From QYQD01 sp040754095 (GTDB lineage: Bacteria; Desulfobacterota; QYQD01), in NCBI GenBank assembly GCA_040754095.1, contig JBFMFO010000007.1, positions 54,571 through 118,570 of the forward strand: a DNA stretch of 64,000 nt. Direction: 5' to 3'. This document shows, piece by piece, positions 1-8,842 of this stretch (position 1 is the first letter of the stretch; the number at the start of each line of letters is the position of its first letter). A program made the position numbers and the translations under genes. Below the pieces are notes generated by a model that searched no databases, was not told where the DNA came from, and saw only the letters and a program-made list of their open reading frames with translations.

Positions 1-103
1 CTATAACTTTCCGAATTTTTTTGCCATGCTCCCTGGAAACAGTATCGACCCCTGCTATTTTTTTAATATCTATATAGGTCTCTCTTAATCCCGCAGCAAA
101 CAT
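1..103 (-). CDS. DUF4325 (STAS-like) protein, 5' part only
   Basis: The first 34 codons of a gene that runs off the left edge. It starts with ATG at 103; a GAGGTG ribosome site overlaps the stop codon of the gene before it, so the two are translationally coupled. The visible residues include KKIAGVDTVSREHGKKIRKV, which resembles the start of STAS-like DUF4325 proteins (an xxIAG..xVSxxxG pattern; from memory). Such proteins often sit next to a HATPase protein, as here. The function is unknown, and a partner-switching role would be inference. Confidence 0.6.
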   Translation of the reverse strand, partial: MFAAGLRETYIDIKKIAGVDTVSREHGKKIRKVI

Positions 104-117
104 ATTGCTTCACCTCT

Positions 118-963
118 TCAAAATATATAGTCTTCTTCGCCTGTTAAAAAGTATAAACTCTTTTTGTTAGTATTTATTTCTAAGTTGACTATAGTGCCTT
201 CAAAAGCTCCCGCCATATTATACTCCGCAACTCTGTTACTATAGAAATCAACCTTTCCCCTACCGGAAATAATAGTAAGGACGCCCTTGTTGATTTTCAA
301 AAACTTGCGGATATGCGTTAGACCAAAACCGGCACTCTGAGGACGGCTTGTAACCCCTTCTTCAACAGATAGTTTTATCGCCTTGATGTCACTTGTAATT
401 TTATACTTCTTTTTTAAAGTTGATAAAATTCCCACTCCAAAATCTGTTATACAAAGCCTTATTAGCATCTTATTTGGATAATATTGTGCACATACAAAAC
501 ACCCGCTATTTGACCTGCTATGGTCAAATACATTGATTAAAAGTTCTTGTAAACTCATCTTTAGAGAGTCTTTCATCCCCTTAGACAAACTCATCTTAGA
601 CTCAATTAAAATTATAAGTTTTTCAATATAAAGAGGACGTAATGCCATTAACTGGGTTAGTTCCACACTGGTATCTTTATGAATATTCTTCCCGTTAATA
701 TGAAAAAATGAGTTAAATCCTATCTGAGATAGGTAATCTTTTAGCTTTCTATCTTTTGGGGGAATATATGCTATTTTTCTATTCTTTGTTCGCAAACAGC
801 CCTGAATAGCCCCTGCTATGATAGTTATTGCAAATGGATCAATGAATGTGGTTTTTTCAAAAACAAAAGTCGATATATCTCTAGTTTTTTGTACATTGGC
901 ACAGTTTTTAATTATTGTATCTGCATAAGCTATGGTGGAAAGTTTTGGGAAAATTACCTGCAT
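118..963 (-). CDS. STAS-like/HATPase (anti-sigma-type) ATP-binding protein
   Basis: A 281-residue cytosolic protein with no signal peptide. Residues 1-90 look STAS/MlaB-like (beta-rich, with a TTFIDPFAI segment). Residues 125-260 form a GHKL ATPase fold: N-box around E140-N144 in QELLINVFDHS, G1 as DFGVG (174-178), G2 as GFGL (212-215). There is no histidine phosphoacceptor domain, so it resembles anti-sigma or switch kinases more than sensor kinases. It lies 66 bases downstream of the methyltransferase and is coupled to the DUF4325 gene. The low-GC sequence differs from the housekeeping genes, which hints at horizontal acquisition with the modification gene. Substrate and targets are unknown. 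Confidence 0.7.
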   Translation of the reverse strand: MQVIFPKLSTIAYADTIIKNCANVQKTRDISTFVFEKTTFIDPFAITIIAGAIQGCLRTKNRKIAYIPPKDRKLKDYLSQIGFNSFFHINGKNIHKDTSVELTQLMALRPLYIEKLIILIESKMSLSKGMKDSLKMSLQELLINVFDHSRSNSGCFVCAQYYPNKMLIRLCITDFGVGILSTLKKKYKITSDIKAIKLSVEEGVTSRPQSAGFGLTHIRKFLKINKGVLTIISGRGKVDFYSNRVAEYNMAGAFEGTIVNLEINTNKKSLYFLTGEEDYIF

Positions 964-1028
964 TTAAACCTCATACCTCCTGTTATTGCAGGATTATGGT
1001 CTATTCTGCAATAACACTATTTATTATT

Positions 1029-2990
1029 TCAGGATTGTAAATCAACCGTAGCCCCGGCATCATTCCCGAATATATCCACCACCCTCACAGCAATCGTCCG
1101 TTTTTTCTTTTCGAGTATCTCTTTAGCTTCTGTGGCAACGGTCTTCGCCTTTTTGCCGTTGCCCCGGAATGCCTGCCACTGGCTTTTGAAGGTAAAACCG
1201 TCATAGTTCCAGTCAACGGCCCAGTAATCTATAAGCACCGCAAAGTTGTCTTTTGCTATCTTCATCAGGGCGGCATAATCTTCCTGTCCCTTCTTTGAGG
1301 TCTGGCTTATGGGGATGTCCATCAGGACGTAGCGTTTGATGGAGAGGCTGATCTCAACCTTACCGTCTTTTAAATCCCTTATCCCTGGTTCATCCATCTT
1401 CAGGTATGGTCTTTCATAGAAGGTAACTTTCTCTGAAAGGGCTTCGATGTCTTCCTCGGTCTTTGCCTTTTTCAAATAGTCGTATATATCCGGTGGGATG
1501 TCCCGGCTTATAACCTCAACAAAATCCCCCCTTCCCCCCTTTGGTAAAGGGGGGATTGCCTTCTTTCTTGATTCCAGCGCCTGGTGATAATTGTATTCAT
1601 AATCCCAGCCCAGAATTATCAGTCTCTTATAACCCCGTCCGTCAAGCTTCTGTGCCTGGAGGGCCAGTTCCTCGGCCTTGCCTGCGGTAACCGGCCGGTC
1701 AGGATAGCCGACATAAACAAGCTCTTCAACGTTGTCTTCTGCCCTGCGAATGCCAAGTCCGCTTAATTTATCACGGGGAGTTGCGCCGTAAAGCTTGAGG
1801 ATGAGATGTTGCATCTCATAAATCCTGCCGCCGGTGAGATAGATCATCTCCCTTTGATAGTTGCCTATGTTCTCAATAAGGAATGGCTTGGCCTGCTGGT
1901 CCACTAGTCTTGCACGGGTGACCTGTATGCCCACCTTCCCAAGCTCACAGCCAATCCAGCGACGGTTAAGTTTTTCCGCAACGGCAAGTGCTGTGCCTGA
2001 GCCGCAGAAGAAATCAGCTACTAAGGCTTCTGGGTCACTAGCCATTTCGATCACACGTGAAAGCAGGTCTTCATGCTTTTCGGTATCGTAATCAGATGAG
2101 TAAGAATAGGATTGGATGTCAGTCCAGACATCACCAATAAGGCCCTCATCCTTCGGCGGTATCCAATATTGCGGATATGCTCGGCCAGGAAACTTTGCAA
2201 TAAACTCAAGTTTTCTTCCCGTTTTCTTCCAATAACCAACCAAGTCAGCCTCACCGCTTTTTATGAACTCCTGGTAATTTTTTACCGCACGCTCGGCACG
2301 CTCTTTCGCCCATAGAAACTGACCATGGGTAGGCTTGAAACCAAGGAGTTCATATTGCATCGTCGGACGTTCCACATTTCCCCGCCAAAAAGATTGCCAC
2401 TGCTCCCCTTTTGCGCGAATTTGTGATTTAACATGCCGATATTGTGCGTTTGTAGTTTTAGAGTACAGCAAGATCATGTCATGCTCGCTACCGAGCCCAG
2501 ACATATATTCAAATTGGCTTTGTAGACTCTTGCGACGTCCTCTATTTATAATGATCTCATTCCTAAAATTCTCTTTCCCAAACACCTCATCCATCATCAC
2601 CTTCACATAATGCCCCACATGCCAGTCCAAATGTACATATATACTCCCATCCTCTGCCAATAACCTTTTCATCAACTGCAATCTGGGATAGAGCATATCA
2701 AGGTAAGAATCCGTGCCTCCGGCCCAGGTGTCTTTGTAGGCAAGACGTTCGATGACCGAGGGTTCCTTGGTGAATTCTAACCCCTCACCCTGCCCTCTCC
2801 CAGAGGGAGAGGGATTAGTGGGAATGGTCATCTTGTGGGAATAATCAGCCTTGGAATCAAAGGGCGGGTCGATGTAGATAAGGTTTATCTTGCCCTCGTA
2901 TCCCTGGGCAAGCAGGGCCTGCATGGCCAGGAGGTTGTCGCCCCAGATGAGACGGTTCATCTTCTGTTTATCTATGTCCGCCTCGCCCAA
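1029..2990 (-). CDS. Type III-like site-specific DNA methyltransferase (Mod), 5' end frameshifted
   Basis: Amino-methyltransferase of the beta class: catalytic motif IV DPPF (residues 41-44) precedes the S-adenosylmethionine motif FFCGSGT (327-333), with the target-recognition region between them. This is the Mod-subunit order of type III systems. The open frame here begins only at a TTG (2990), but protein-like sequence continues upstream in this frame (DIEFQTAEVVIPNP) and then in another frame to an ATG at 3154, so a base appears to be missing near 3074. Two dispersed palindromes are translated in frame (residues about 58-73 and 478-490). No restriction subunit is seen; it could lie beyond the left edge. 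Activity is doubtful unless the frameshift is an assembly error. Confidence 0.8.
   Translation of the reverse strand: MGEADIDKQKMNRLIWGDNLLAMQALLAQGYEGKINLIYIDPPFDSKADYSHKMTIPTNPSPSGRGQGEGLEFTKEPSVIERLAYKDTWAGGTDSYLDMLYPRLQLMKRLLAEDGSIYVHLDWHVGHYVKVMMDEVFGKENFRNEIIINRGRRKSLQSQFEYMSGLGSEHDMILLYSKTTNAQYRHVKSQIRAKGEQWQSFWRGNVERPTMQYELLGFKPTHGQFLWAKERAERAVKNYQEFIKSGEADLVGYWKKTGRKLEFIAKFPGRAYPQYWIPPKDEGLIGDVWTDIQSYSYSSDYDTEKHEDLLSRVIEMASDPEALVADFFCGSGTALAVAEKLNRRWIGCELGKVGIQVTRARLVDQQAKPFLIENIGNYQREMIYLTGGRIYEMQHLILKLYGATPRDKLSGLGIRRAEDNVEELVYVGYPDRPVTAGKAEELALQAQKLDGRGYKRLIILGWDYEYNYHQALESRKKAIPPLPKGGRGDFVEVISRDIPPDIYDYLKKAKTEEDIEALSEKVTFYERPYLKMDEPGIRDLKDGKVEISLSIKRYVLMDIPISQTSKKGQEDYAALMKIAKDNFAVLIDYWAVDWNYDGFTFKSQWQAFRGNGKKAKTVATEAKEILEKKKRTIAVRVVDIFGNDAGATVDLQS
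1521..1557. repeat. GC-rich palindromic repeat inside the methyltransferase gene
   Basis: CCCCCCTTT-ggt-AAAGGGGGG hairpin preceded by a second C-run. It belongs to the same family as the copies at 5866, 6620, 44271 and 47704. On the minus strand it is read in frame as AIPPLPKGGRGDF. Confidence 0.75.
2779..2815. repeat. GC-rich palindromic repeat (second type) inside the methyltransferase gene
   Basis: CCCTCTCCC-aga-GGGAGAGGG hairpin preceded by CCCCTCACCCTG. It is translated in frame as NPSPSGRGQGEG at residues 59-70, just after the catalytic DPPF region. Confidence 0.7.
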
Positions 2991-3073
2991 AATTCCATCT
3001 TTGAACGACAGAGGAAGTTGTTCTCTATGGACAGGGTTAGGAATAACGACCTCTGCGGTCTGAAACTCTATAT

Positions 3074-3154
3074 CTTGGGATTGGGCGCACGGCGGGGCTT
3101 ACTATCCCACACCAGCCTTGCCGAATCTCTTTTGCGAATCCTGCCATTGTTCAT
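3074..3154 (-). pseudogene. Detached 5' end of the methyltransferase gene
   Basis: ATG at 3154 opens a frame reading MNNGRIRKRDSARLVW and then DSKPRRAPNPK, which hits a stop straight after. The continuation, DIEFQTAEVVIPNP, is in the frame of the 1029-2990 gene. One lost G at about 3074 (AAG-ATATAG instead of AAGGATATAG) would explain both. An AGGG ribosome site lies 10 bases before the ATG. No classic slippery heptamer is seen, so I favour mutation or assembly error over programmed frameshifting. Confidence 0.65.
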
Positions 3155-3532
3155 TGTCAAACGATCCCTTTTGTCTAATATGCCATGTAGCGCGGTATCC
3201 TGCCATCTTCCATCCCGCCAGAGGCGGATCTAATCGACATATCCTAGCAGAATTTACAATCAAATTCTATAGCATATCAACTGGAACACGAAATACAGGC
3301 TATAGGTCATCCCTCTGGCACTTCTTGCATGGCTTCAATAATGCTAAGGCCTTGAGAGATAGATTATGCCTTCCGGCAATCATCAAAGCGATAACATCTT
3401 GACATACCTATGTAAAATGAGTAACGTACCAATTCAACGAAGAAATATTCCCATTTATAGGGCTACTAAATAATCTTTTACGTTAAGGATAGGTGCCTTG
3501 GCCTTTAATCCTCAAAGGAGCAAAAGAAGCCA
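3155..3532. other. Gene-free divergent region
   Basis: Separates the methyltransferase (minus) from the PilZ gene (plus). It holds a plausible plus-strand promoter (3399-3427) and a 27-codon minus-strand frame (3383 down to 3300, ending KPCKKCQRDDL) that could be a gene remnant but is too short to call. CGCCAGAGGCG at about 3217 is a small palindrome. Confidence 0.5.
3399..3427 (+). promoter_or_regulatory. Possible sigma70 promoter of the cNMP/PilZ gene
   Basis: TTGACA at 3399-3404, a 17-base spacer, then TAACGT at 3422-3427. The -35 is perfect and the -10 weak. It lies about 105 bases before the start codon. Confidence 0.45.
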
Positions 3533-4228
3533 ATGCTTTCCATTGTGAATGAAATGCAGTTTAAAGACGGAGACTATATATTCAAAGAAGGAAGTTACGG
3601 GGATTGGATCTATGTGATTTTATCCGGCCAGGTTGAAATCTCAAAATATTGCCGGGGGCAAAAGGTTATCGTAGAGACCCTAAAAGAAGGCGACGTCTTT
3701 GGAGAAATGAGTTTTGTCGATAAAACGCCGCGCTCCGCCTCGGCCATAGCCAGGGGTAACGTATCTCTGGGTATCGTGGACCGTGATCTCCTGGACCATG
3801 AATATAATAAACTGTCGCAGGATATGCGCATGGTATTCAGGGCCTTGGTAAAACGCCTGCGCGAAACGACTGCTAGAATTAGCGCATTTTCCGGCCGCCA
3901 GGATCAACGGGCGGAGAGGCCCTTGGACATTCAATTCAAATCCGGCCGGGATTTCACCAAGGCTTATGCCGTCAACATAGGAGGCGGGGGGTTACTGGTA
4001 AGAGTCGATGAACCGGTGTCTGTGGGGACAAGATGCGCGGTACGTTTCAATCTTCCGGGCGAAAGCCTTCCTATTGAAACGGATTGCCAGGTGGTATGGT
4101 CAAGCCTGGGGACGGAAAAGGATAAAAAGATAGTAATGGCCGGATTACAATTTATAGACCTGAAAGCCGAAGATCGAGACAGGATAAGCTCTTATGTTAA
4201 TAAGGTCGGCCAGCTTGAACAGAAATAA
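3533..4228 (+). CDS. Cyclic nucleotide-binding domain plus PilZ domain protein
   Basis: A 231-residue cytosolic protein. Residues 5-100 are a CAP-type cyclic-nucleotide-binding barrel (GDYIFKEGSYGDWIYVILSG, then GDVFGEMSFVDKTPRSASA, the phosphate-binding cassette with E-R spacing). Residues 125-225 are a PilZ-like beta-barrel (RPLDIQF, NIGGGGLLVRVDEP, MAGLQFIDL). The usual RxxxR and DxSxxG c-di-GMP residues are only partly recognisable, so c-di-GMP binding is uncertain. No DNA-binding helix-turn-helix is present, so it is probably an allosteric adaptor linking two nucleotide signals. AAGGAG lies 12 bases upstream. Confidence 0.8.
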   Translation: MLSIVNEMQFKDGDYIFKEGSYGDWIYVILSGQVEISKYCRGQKVIVETLKEGDVFGEMSFVDKTPRSASAIARGNVSLGIVDRDLLDHEYNKLSQDMRMVFRALVKRLRETTARISAFSGRQDQRAERPLDIQFKSGRDFTKAYAVNIGGGGLLVRVDEPVSVGTRCAVRFNLPGESLPIETDCQVVWSSLGTEKDKKIVMAGLQFIDLKAEDRDRISSYVNKVGQLEQK

Positions 4229-4267
4229 GAATATTAAACATGCGATGTAAGCCTATTCTATTAAAAC

Positions 4268-5686
4268 ATGCCATCCAGGGAAGATACAAATAATCTGCTG
4301 CGCAACATCCCCTCCGTGGATGAAATATTATCTCTTCCAGAGACACAATCATTGCTTGAAAAATATCCCCGCCGCCTGGTGGTATCGACTATCCGCCAGG
4401 TATTGGAAGGGATACGCGGCCAACTCCTGGCCGCGAACAGTCAATCATCCCATGTGGATACCTCTCTGGACAATATCACGGAATCGTTGAAGAAATTTTT
4501 AGGCCATGCTGGCCGGCCCAGTCTCCGCCCTCTTATAAACGCCACGGGAGTGGTCATCCATACCAACATCGGGCGGTCATTATTAGCGGGCGTAGCGGTT
4601 GGCCAGATGAACGCCATCGCTGCCGGTTATTCAAATCTGGAATTTGACCTGTCTGCCGGGCAGCGTGGCAGCCGGTATGTGCATGTGGAAGAGATACTGC
4701 GTCAGTTGACCGGCGCTGAGGCCGCCCTCGTGGTCAATAATAACGCGGCGGCCGTGCTTCTGGTGCTGGATACCCTGGCCAGAGGCAAGGAGGTTATTGT
4801 CTCCCGCGGGCAGTTGGTAGAGATAGGGGGCTCTTTCCGCATACCGGATATAATGGCCCGAAGCGGGGCATATCTGGTCGAAGTGGGCACGACCAACCGA
4901 ACCCATCCGGCAGACTATGAACGGGCTATAACTGAGAGTACGGCCTTTCTAATGAAGGTCCACACCAGTAACTTCCACATAATGGGTTTTACTTCTGAAG
5001 TTCCATTAGCGGATATGGTCGCGCTGGGTAAAAAACATGACCTTCCAGTGGTGGAGGACCTGGGGAGCGGATGTTTTGTTGATCTTTCCCGCTACGGGCT
5101 GCTTAAAGAGCCCACCGTACAGGAGGCACTCCAGGCTGGGGCAGATATAGTGACCTTTAGCGGGGATAAGTTACTGGGAGGGCCCCAGGCCGGTATCATC
5201 CTGGGCCGGGATAACTTTGTCAGGCAGATCCGAAGCAATCCCCTGAATAGGGCGCTGAGGATCGACAAGTTGACGCTGGCCGGTCTGGAGGCCACGTTAA
5301 GGCTGTACCTTGACGAGGAAGAGTCCGTCAAGCAGATCCCGACACTGCGCTTATTGACCGTGCCCATCGCCGAGATCAACAAAAAGGCATTACAGCTTTA
5401 CCGCCGCCTGACAAAGGTAGCCGTGGATCATCTTTCGTTGCAGGTTATAGATGTTGACTCCCAGGTAGGCGGGGGGGCCCTGCCGCTTCAGAAATTGCCG
5501 AGCCGGGCCGTAGCCGTCAGGCCGAGGAGATTCTCCGTAACAGAACTGGAGGCCAGGATGCGAGGCCTTTCCCGCCCGGTCATCGGCCGCATTGAACACG
5601 ATCAATTTATCATGGACATGCGGACAGTGAGCACGGGAGAAATTCCCCATATTGTCGAAGCCGTTAAAACAGTCCTTTCGGAGTAA
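4268..5686 (+). CDS. selA: L-seryl-tRNA(Sec) selenium transferase
   Basis: A 472-residue PLP enzyme that converts seryl-tRNA(Sec) to selenocysteinyl-tRNA(Sec) using selenophosphate. Family marks: start RNIPSVDEIL, NATGVVIHTNIGRS (91-104), and FSGDKLLGGPQAG with the Schiff-base lysine at K301. The length matches the family. No Shine-Dalgarno is visible before the ATG, so translation may rely on other signals. selB, selD and tRNA-Sec are not in the window. The TPR gene begins 7 bases after the stop. It implies that the cell makes selenoproteins; I saw no obvious one here. Confidence 0.95.
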   Translation: MPSREDTNNLLRNIPSVDEILSLPETQSLLEKYPRRLVVSTIRQVLEGIRGQLLAANSQSSHVDTSLDNITESLKKFLGHAGRPSLRPLINATGVVIHTNIGRSLLAGVAVGQMNAIAAGYSNLEFDLSAGQRGSRYVHVEEILRQLTGAEAALVVNNNAAAVLLVLDTLARGKEVIVSRGQLVEIGGSFRIPDIMARSGAYLVEVGTTNRTHPADYERAITESTAFLMKVHTSNFHIMGFTSEVPLADMVALGKKHDLPVVEDLGSGCFVDLSRYGLLKEPTVQEALQAGADIVTFSGDKLLGGPQAGIILGRDNFVRQIRSNPLNRALRIDKLTLAGLEATLRLYLDEEESVKQIPTLRLLTVPIAEINKKALQLYRRLTKVAVDHLSLQVIDVDSQVGGGALPLQKLPSRAVAVRPRRFSVTELEARMRGLSRPVIGRIEHDQFIMDMRTVSTGEIPHIVEAVKTVLSE

Positions 5687-5692
5687 GCCAAC

Positions 5693-8068
5693 ATGGTAAA
5701 AAGGCTCTCCATAACTTCATTGGAACCACAGGATATATTCCTTTTCCAGGAGTATATAAAGAAAGATTTAAGCCTTCTCTTTCAGACCCAAGATGTACTC
5801 CTTTGGCCTGCGAACTGTGCGCCGGATATTCTTAGCCCCCTGATTACCGAAAACAAAATGAAAATAATCCCCCCTCACCCCCCTTTGCTAAAGGGGGGAT
5901 GGGGGGATTTTCAGATAAAAGAGGTCTTTTCAAATAGTGTCCCTGTCGTTGAAAAAAACACCGACTCAGTATCCTTGCCTTTTATGTGGGAAAATGAGCC
6001 TCTCGGCATAGCTGTACTTAAAGATACGGCCGGGACATTTAAAAAAAATATACTATCCGGCCAATGGCCGAAACTCAGCCAGTTAATCCTGGAAAAAATC
6101 CGGGTATATAAGGCCTATTATACAGATACGGAAAGCGGCGCACTAGCTCTGGAACTTTTTAAAGATACCCTTATCCGGCTTATTAGTACAGACCTGAAAG
6201 GCAGGGATACCAACCCTGTCTCCGAACCGGAAAGTCTTCCGGATCTGCTTGGTTCTCCGCCCCATTTTGTGATAATTTTTATAAAAATACTCTCCAGTCG
6301 ACCACTAAATCGCCGCCCTGACATGAGCCTTAAGCCAGGCCGTCAAAGGGGATTCTGGGTGGATATTATCCCGGCTATAAAAAATGAGCTGAAGAGCATT
6401 GATCTTTCGTGCCTGTTTCGCAGAGACAAATCGGCCTTAGCCCTGATCGTGCCTTTTTGTGATGAGGAAAGAGGCCATAATATAAGTCTGGCCATATTTG
6501 AACTCTTTAATAAAAGACGCTTTAAGGATGGGATTAAAACAGCGATAGGGCTTTTATCTTATCCGATAAGCAGCAACGAAACACACAAGTCGTGTAGTGA
6601 CACAAAGGACAATAAAAATAATCCCCCCTCACCCCCCTTTACTAAAGGGGGGTTGGGGGGATTTTCAGGCGAAACATGTCGTAATCTGCCGCCAGGGAAA
6701 TTATATGATCTTATTATCGGGAAGGGTAAAGAGATTTTAGCCGTGGCCCAAAGCAGGTTCGATTATCCTCTTTGTTTTTCCCGGGAGCTTGAAGAGACCC
6801 CTAGCCTTAAAATAGCGGCAAATATTCATCGGGTTACGGATAAACTGAGAAGGAACTGGGAAAAAACGAAGAGATTTTCCCTGATATTGGCAAGATATGA
6901 GGACCAAAACGGCAAAGAGGACCATGCTCAGCTTGTGGAGAAGGTAGCCTCCGGCTTATCGCCGGGGCAGTCAATCCTGCCGTGTACCGAGAACTCCTTC
7001 TTTGTTTACCTCCCGGATATCAGCCCGGAAGAGGCCCTTCTTACAGGACAGAATTTAAAATCTCAGATAAAGGAAGACTGCGGCAAGACCGTGACTATGG
7101 GCCTGGCCGGTTATCCGTTACTTGACTATGAAAAAGAGGAAATCGCTTTTAACGCCTACAAGGCGCTTGTACATACTGATTTCTTTGGCCCGGACACCAT
7201 TACCGCCTTTGATGCCGTAAGTCTCAATATAAGCGGGGATACGCTCTTCAACGCAGGACATATCCACGGCGCCATAATGGAATATAAAAAGGGACTATCC
7301 CTCGATCCGCAAGACGTCAATCTTTTAAATAGCCTGGGCGTTTGCTATGCCCGGCTTAAATGGTATAAAAAGGCCATTTCCTGTTTTGAGAAGACCTTAT
7401 CCCTGGAAAAAGATAATTTTATGGCCCAATACAACCTGGGGTTGGCCTATCTCAAAACCGGCATACCGGATAAGGCCTTTTTGGCCCTGCAACAGGCGAC
7501 TTCATTGAACGGAAATCATTTTGACATCCTTTTTCAGATGGGGAAGTTATTACAAGAACAAAAAAGAGGGGCGGAGGCCGTTGGTTATTTTCAAAAGGCA
7601 GCGCAATGCCCGGATGCCAAGGGGTATATATACCGATACCTGGGAGAAGCTTATCTCGGCTTGAATCTAAAAAAAGACGCCATGACTGCATTTAAAAAGG
7701 CGGTCAAGAGCAACCCTGCTGACGCCTTCTCCTTCAGTTGGTTGGGTCTGCTTTATGCTGAACTGAAAAACGACCTGGAAATCGCCCATACATTATGCCA
7801 AAAGGCGCTCGAACTCGATCAGCAAAACAACCTTCATTGGAAGACAGTAGGGCGGATTTATTATCTAAAAAATGATTATCCTCAGGCCATCCACCATCTT
7901 AGAGAAGCCCAGCGCCGGATGAAAAAAGACCACGAAATATACTATCATTTGGGCCTGGTTTATGAAAAAATGGGCAACATAGCTGAGGCCAGAAGAAAAT
8001 GGCAAAAGGCGCTTAAGGTTAATCCCCTTTTTAAAGAAGCCCGGATTGCACTTCAGTCGTACGATTGA
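5693..8068 (+). CDS. Large TPR protein with a degenerate GGDEF-like region
   Basis: A 791-residue protein with no signal peptide. Residues about 20-330 are poorly conserved. Residues 370-510 resemble a degenerate GGDEF fold (FSLILARYEDQNG, ILPCTENSFFVYLPDISPEE) without the GGDEF motif. From about residue 515 there are 7-8 tetratricopeptide repeats (AGHIHGAIMEYKKGLSLDPQ, NSLGVCYARLKWYKKAISCF, and so on) suited to protein binding. Two GC-rich palindromes are translated in frame (residues about 58-73 and 309-325), the second as NNPPSPPFTKGGLGGF. It is probably cotranscribed with selA (7-base gap; a GGAG ribosome site overlaps the selA end), but a role in selenium metabolism is unproven. Confidence 0.75.
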   Translation: MVKRLSITSLEPQDIFLFQEYIKKDLSLLFQTQDVLLWPANCAPDILSPLITENKMKIIPPHPPLLKGGWGDFQIKEVFSNSVPVVEKNTDSVSLPFMWENEPLGIAVLKDTAGTFKKNILSGQWPKLSQLILEKIRVYKAYYTDTESGALALELFKDTLIRLISTDLKGRDTNPVSEPESLPDLLGSPPHFVIIFIKILSSRPLNRRPDMSLKPGRQRGFWVDIIPAIKNELKSIDLSCLFRRDKSALALIVPFCDEERGHNISLAIFELFNKRRFKDGIKTAIGLLSYPISSNETHKSCSDTKDNKNNPPSPPFTKGGLGGFSGETCRNLPPGKLYDLIIGKGKEILAVAQSRFDYPLCFSRELEETPSLKIAANIHRVTDKLRRNWEKTKRFSLILARYEDQNGKEDHAQLVEKVASGLSPGQSILPCTENSFFVYLPDISPEEALLTGQNLKSQIKEDCGKTVTMGLAGYPLLDYEKEEIAFNAYKALVHTDFFGPDTITAFDAVSLNISGDTLFNAGHIHGAIMEYKKGLSLDPQDVNLLNSLGVCYARLKWYKKAISCFEKTLSLEKDNFMAQYNLGLAYLKTGIPDKAFLALQQATSLNGNHFDILFQMGKLLQEQKRGAEAVGYFQKAAQCPDAKGYIYRYLGEAYLGLNLKKDAMTAFKKAVKSNPADAFSFSWLGLLYAELKNDLEIAHTLCQKALELDQQNNLHWKTVGRIYYLKNDYPQAIHHLREAQRRMKKDHEIYYHLGLVYEKMGNIAEARRKWQKALKVNPLFKEARIALQSYD
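5866..5911. repeat. GC-rich palindromic repeat inside the TPR gene, copy 1
   Basis: AATCCCCCCTCACCCCCCTTT, gct, then AAAGGGGGGATGGGGGGATTT: a near-perfect hairpin of about 20 bp. It is read in frame as IIPPHPPLLKGGWGDF. Confidence 0.85.
6620..6665. repeat. GC-rich palindromic repeat inside the TPR gene, copy 2
   Basis: Same element as at 5866, 0.75 kb downstream in the same gene and same orientation. It is read in the same phase as NNPPSPPFTKGGLGGF. Confidence 0.85.
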
Positions 8069-8251
8069 GGAATAAGTAAGAAACCTGTCCTTTTTAAGAT
8101 CATAGTCCTCACGTCTTAAACAACAAGACGCACGTTGCAAGATTCTTATCTCAAATCTTTACATTTACAAAAAGATATTTTTCCCCGATAATACAAAATT
8201 ATAGGACATTTCTATGGGAAAAAAGCTCACTAAGAGGAGGGAGGCATTTTT

Positions 8252-8815
8252 ATGAAAAGCAAAGAAAAGGACTATTACCGGTCCCTGTACGAGGTGGCCA
8301 TGGTAATAAATTCCAGCCTGGATCCGGCTACGGTCCTGGCAAAGATAGCGGAACAAGTCACTTTGGCCATAGAAGCCAAGGCCTGTTCTATAAGACTCCT
8401 TGATAAGCAAGGTAAACGGCTGCTTTTAGGGACCTCTTATGGGTTGAGCAAGGGATATCTACGTAAGGGTGCAGTAGAAATAGAAAAAAGTGGCCTTGAC
8501 CAGGAAGCCCTGGCCGGCAAGAGCGTTACTATCCGTGATGCGCGCACCGATCCACGATTCCAATATCCGGAAAAAGCAAGGGAAGAAGGCATTGCCTCGG
8601 TAATGGTAATACCCCTTATGATTGAAGATCGAGCTATAGGCGTACTACGTGTCTATTCCGCTACGTGCAGGGATTTTGCCCCTGAGGAAGCAGAATTTTT
8701 AACGGTCATCGCTAACCTCAGCGCCATCGCCATTGAGAATGCCCGTTTACATCAGGCCCTTAAAGCAGATTACGAACTTCTGGCTGCTTATGAATACAGA
8801 CTTTTTGACGATTAA
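8252..8815 (+). CDS. GAF domain protein
   Basis: A 187-residue cytosolic single-domain GAF protein (residues about 8-165): SLYEVAMVINSSLDPATVL, then KACSIRLLDKQGKRLLL, DARTDPRFQYPEKAREEGI and VMVIPLMIEDRAIGVLRVYS. GAF domains bind small ligands or mediate dimerisation. No output domain follows, so any partner acts in trans. GGAGGGAGG lies upstream of the ATG. It stands alone between selA-TPR and gap, with a repeat element after it. Confidence 0.8.
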   Translation: MKSKEKDYYRSLYEVAMVINSSLDPATVLAKIAEQVTLAIEAKACSIRLLDKQGKRLLLGTSYGLSKGYLRKGAVEIEKSGLDQEALAGKSVTIRDARTDPRFQYPEKAREEGIASVMVIPLMIEDRAIGVLRVYSATCRDFAPEEAEFLTVIANLSAIAIENARLHQALKADYELLAAYEYRLFDD

Positions 8816-8842
8816 GGTAATGTTTAAAGTTTTATAAAAAAC

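Noticed and set aside
3067..3085. Programmed -1 frameshift in the methyltransferase
   Set aside because: No X-XXY-YYZ heptamer or downstream structure is evident; a deleted base is simpler.
2835..3402. Plus-strand open frames opposite the methyltransferase 5' region
   Set aside because: They mirror the coding minus strand and repeat sequence; no ribosome site and no recognisable protein.
4268..8068. Selenoprotein gene near selA (in-frame TGA)
   Set aside because: No reading frame continues convincingly through a TGA with a Cys-aligned position near selA.
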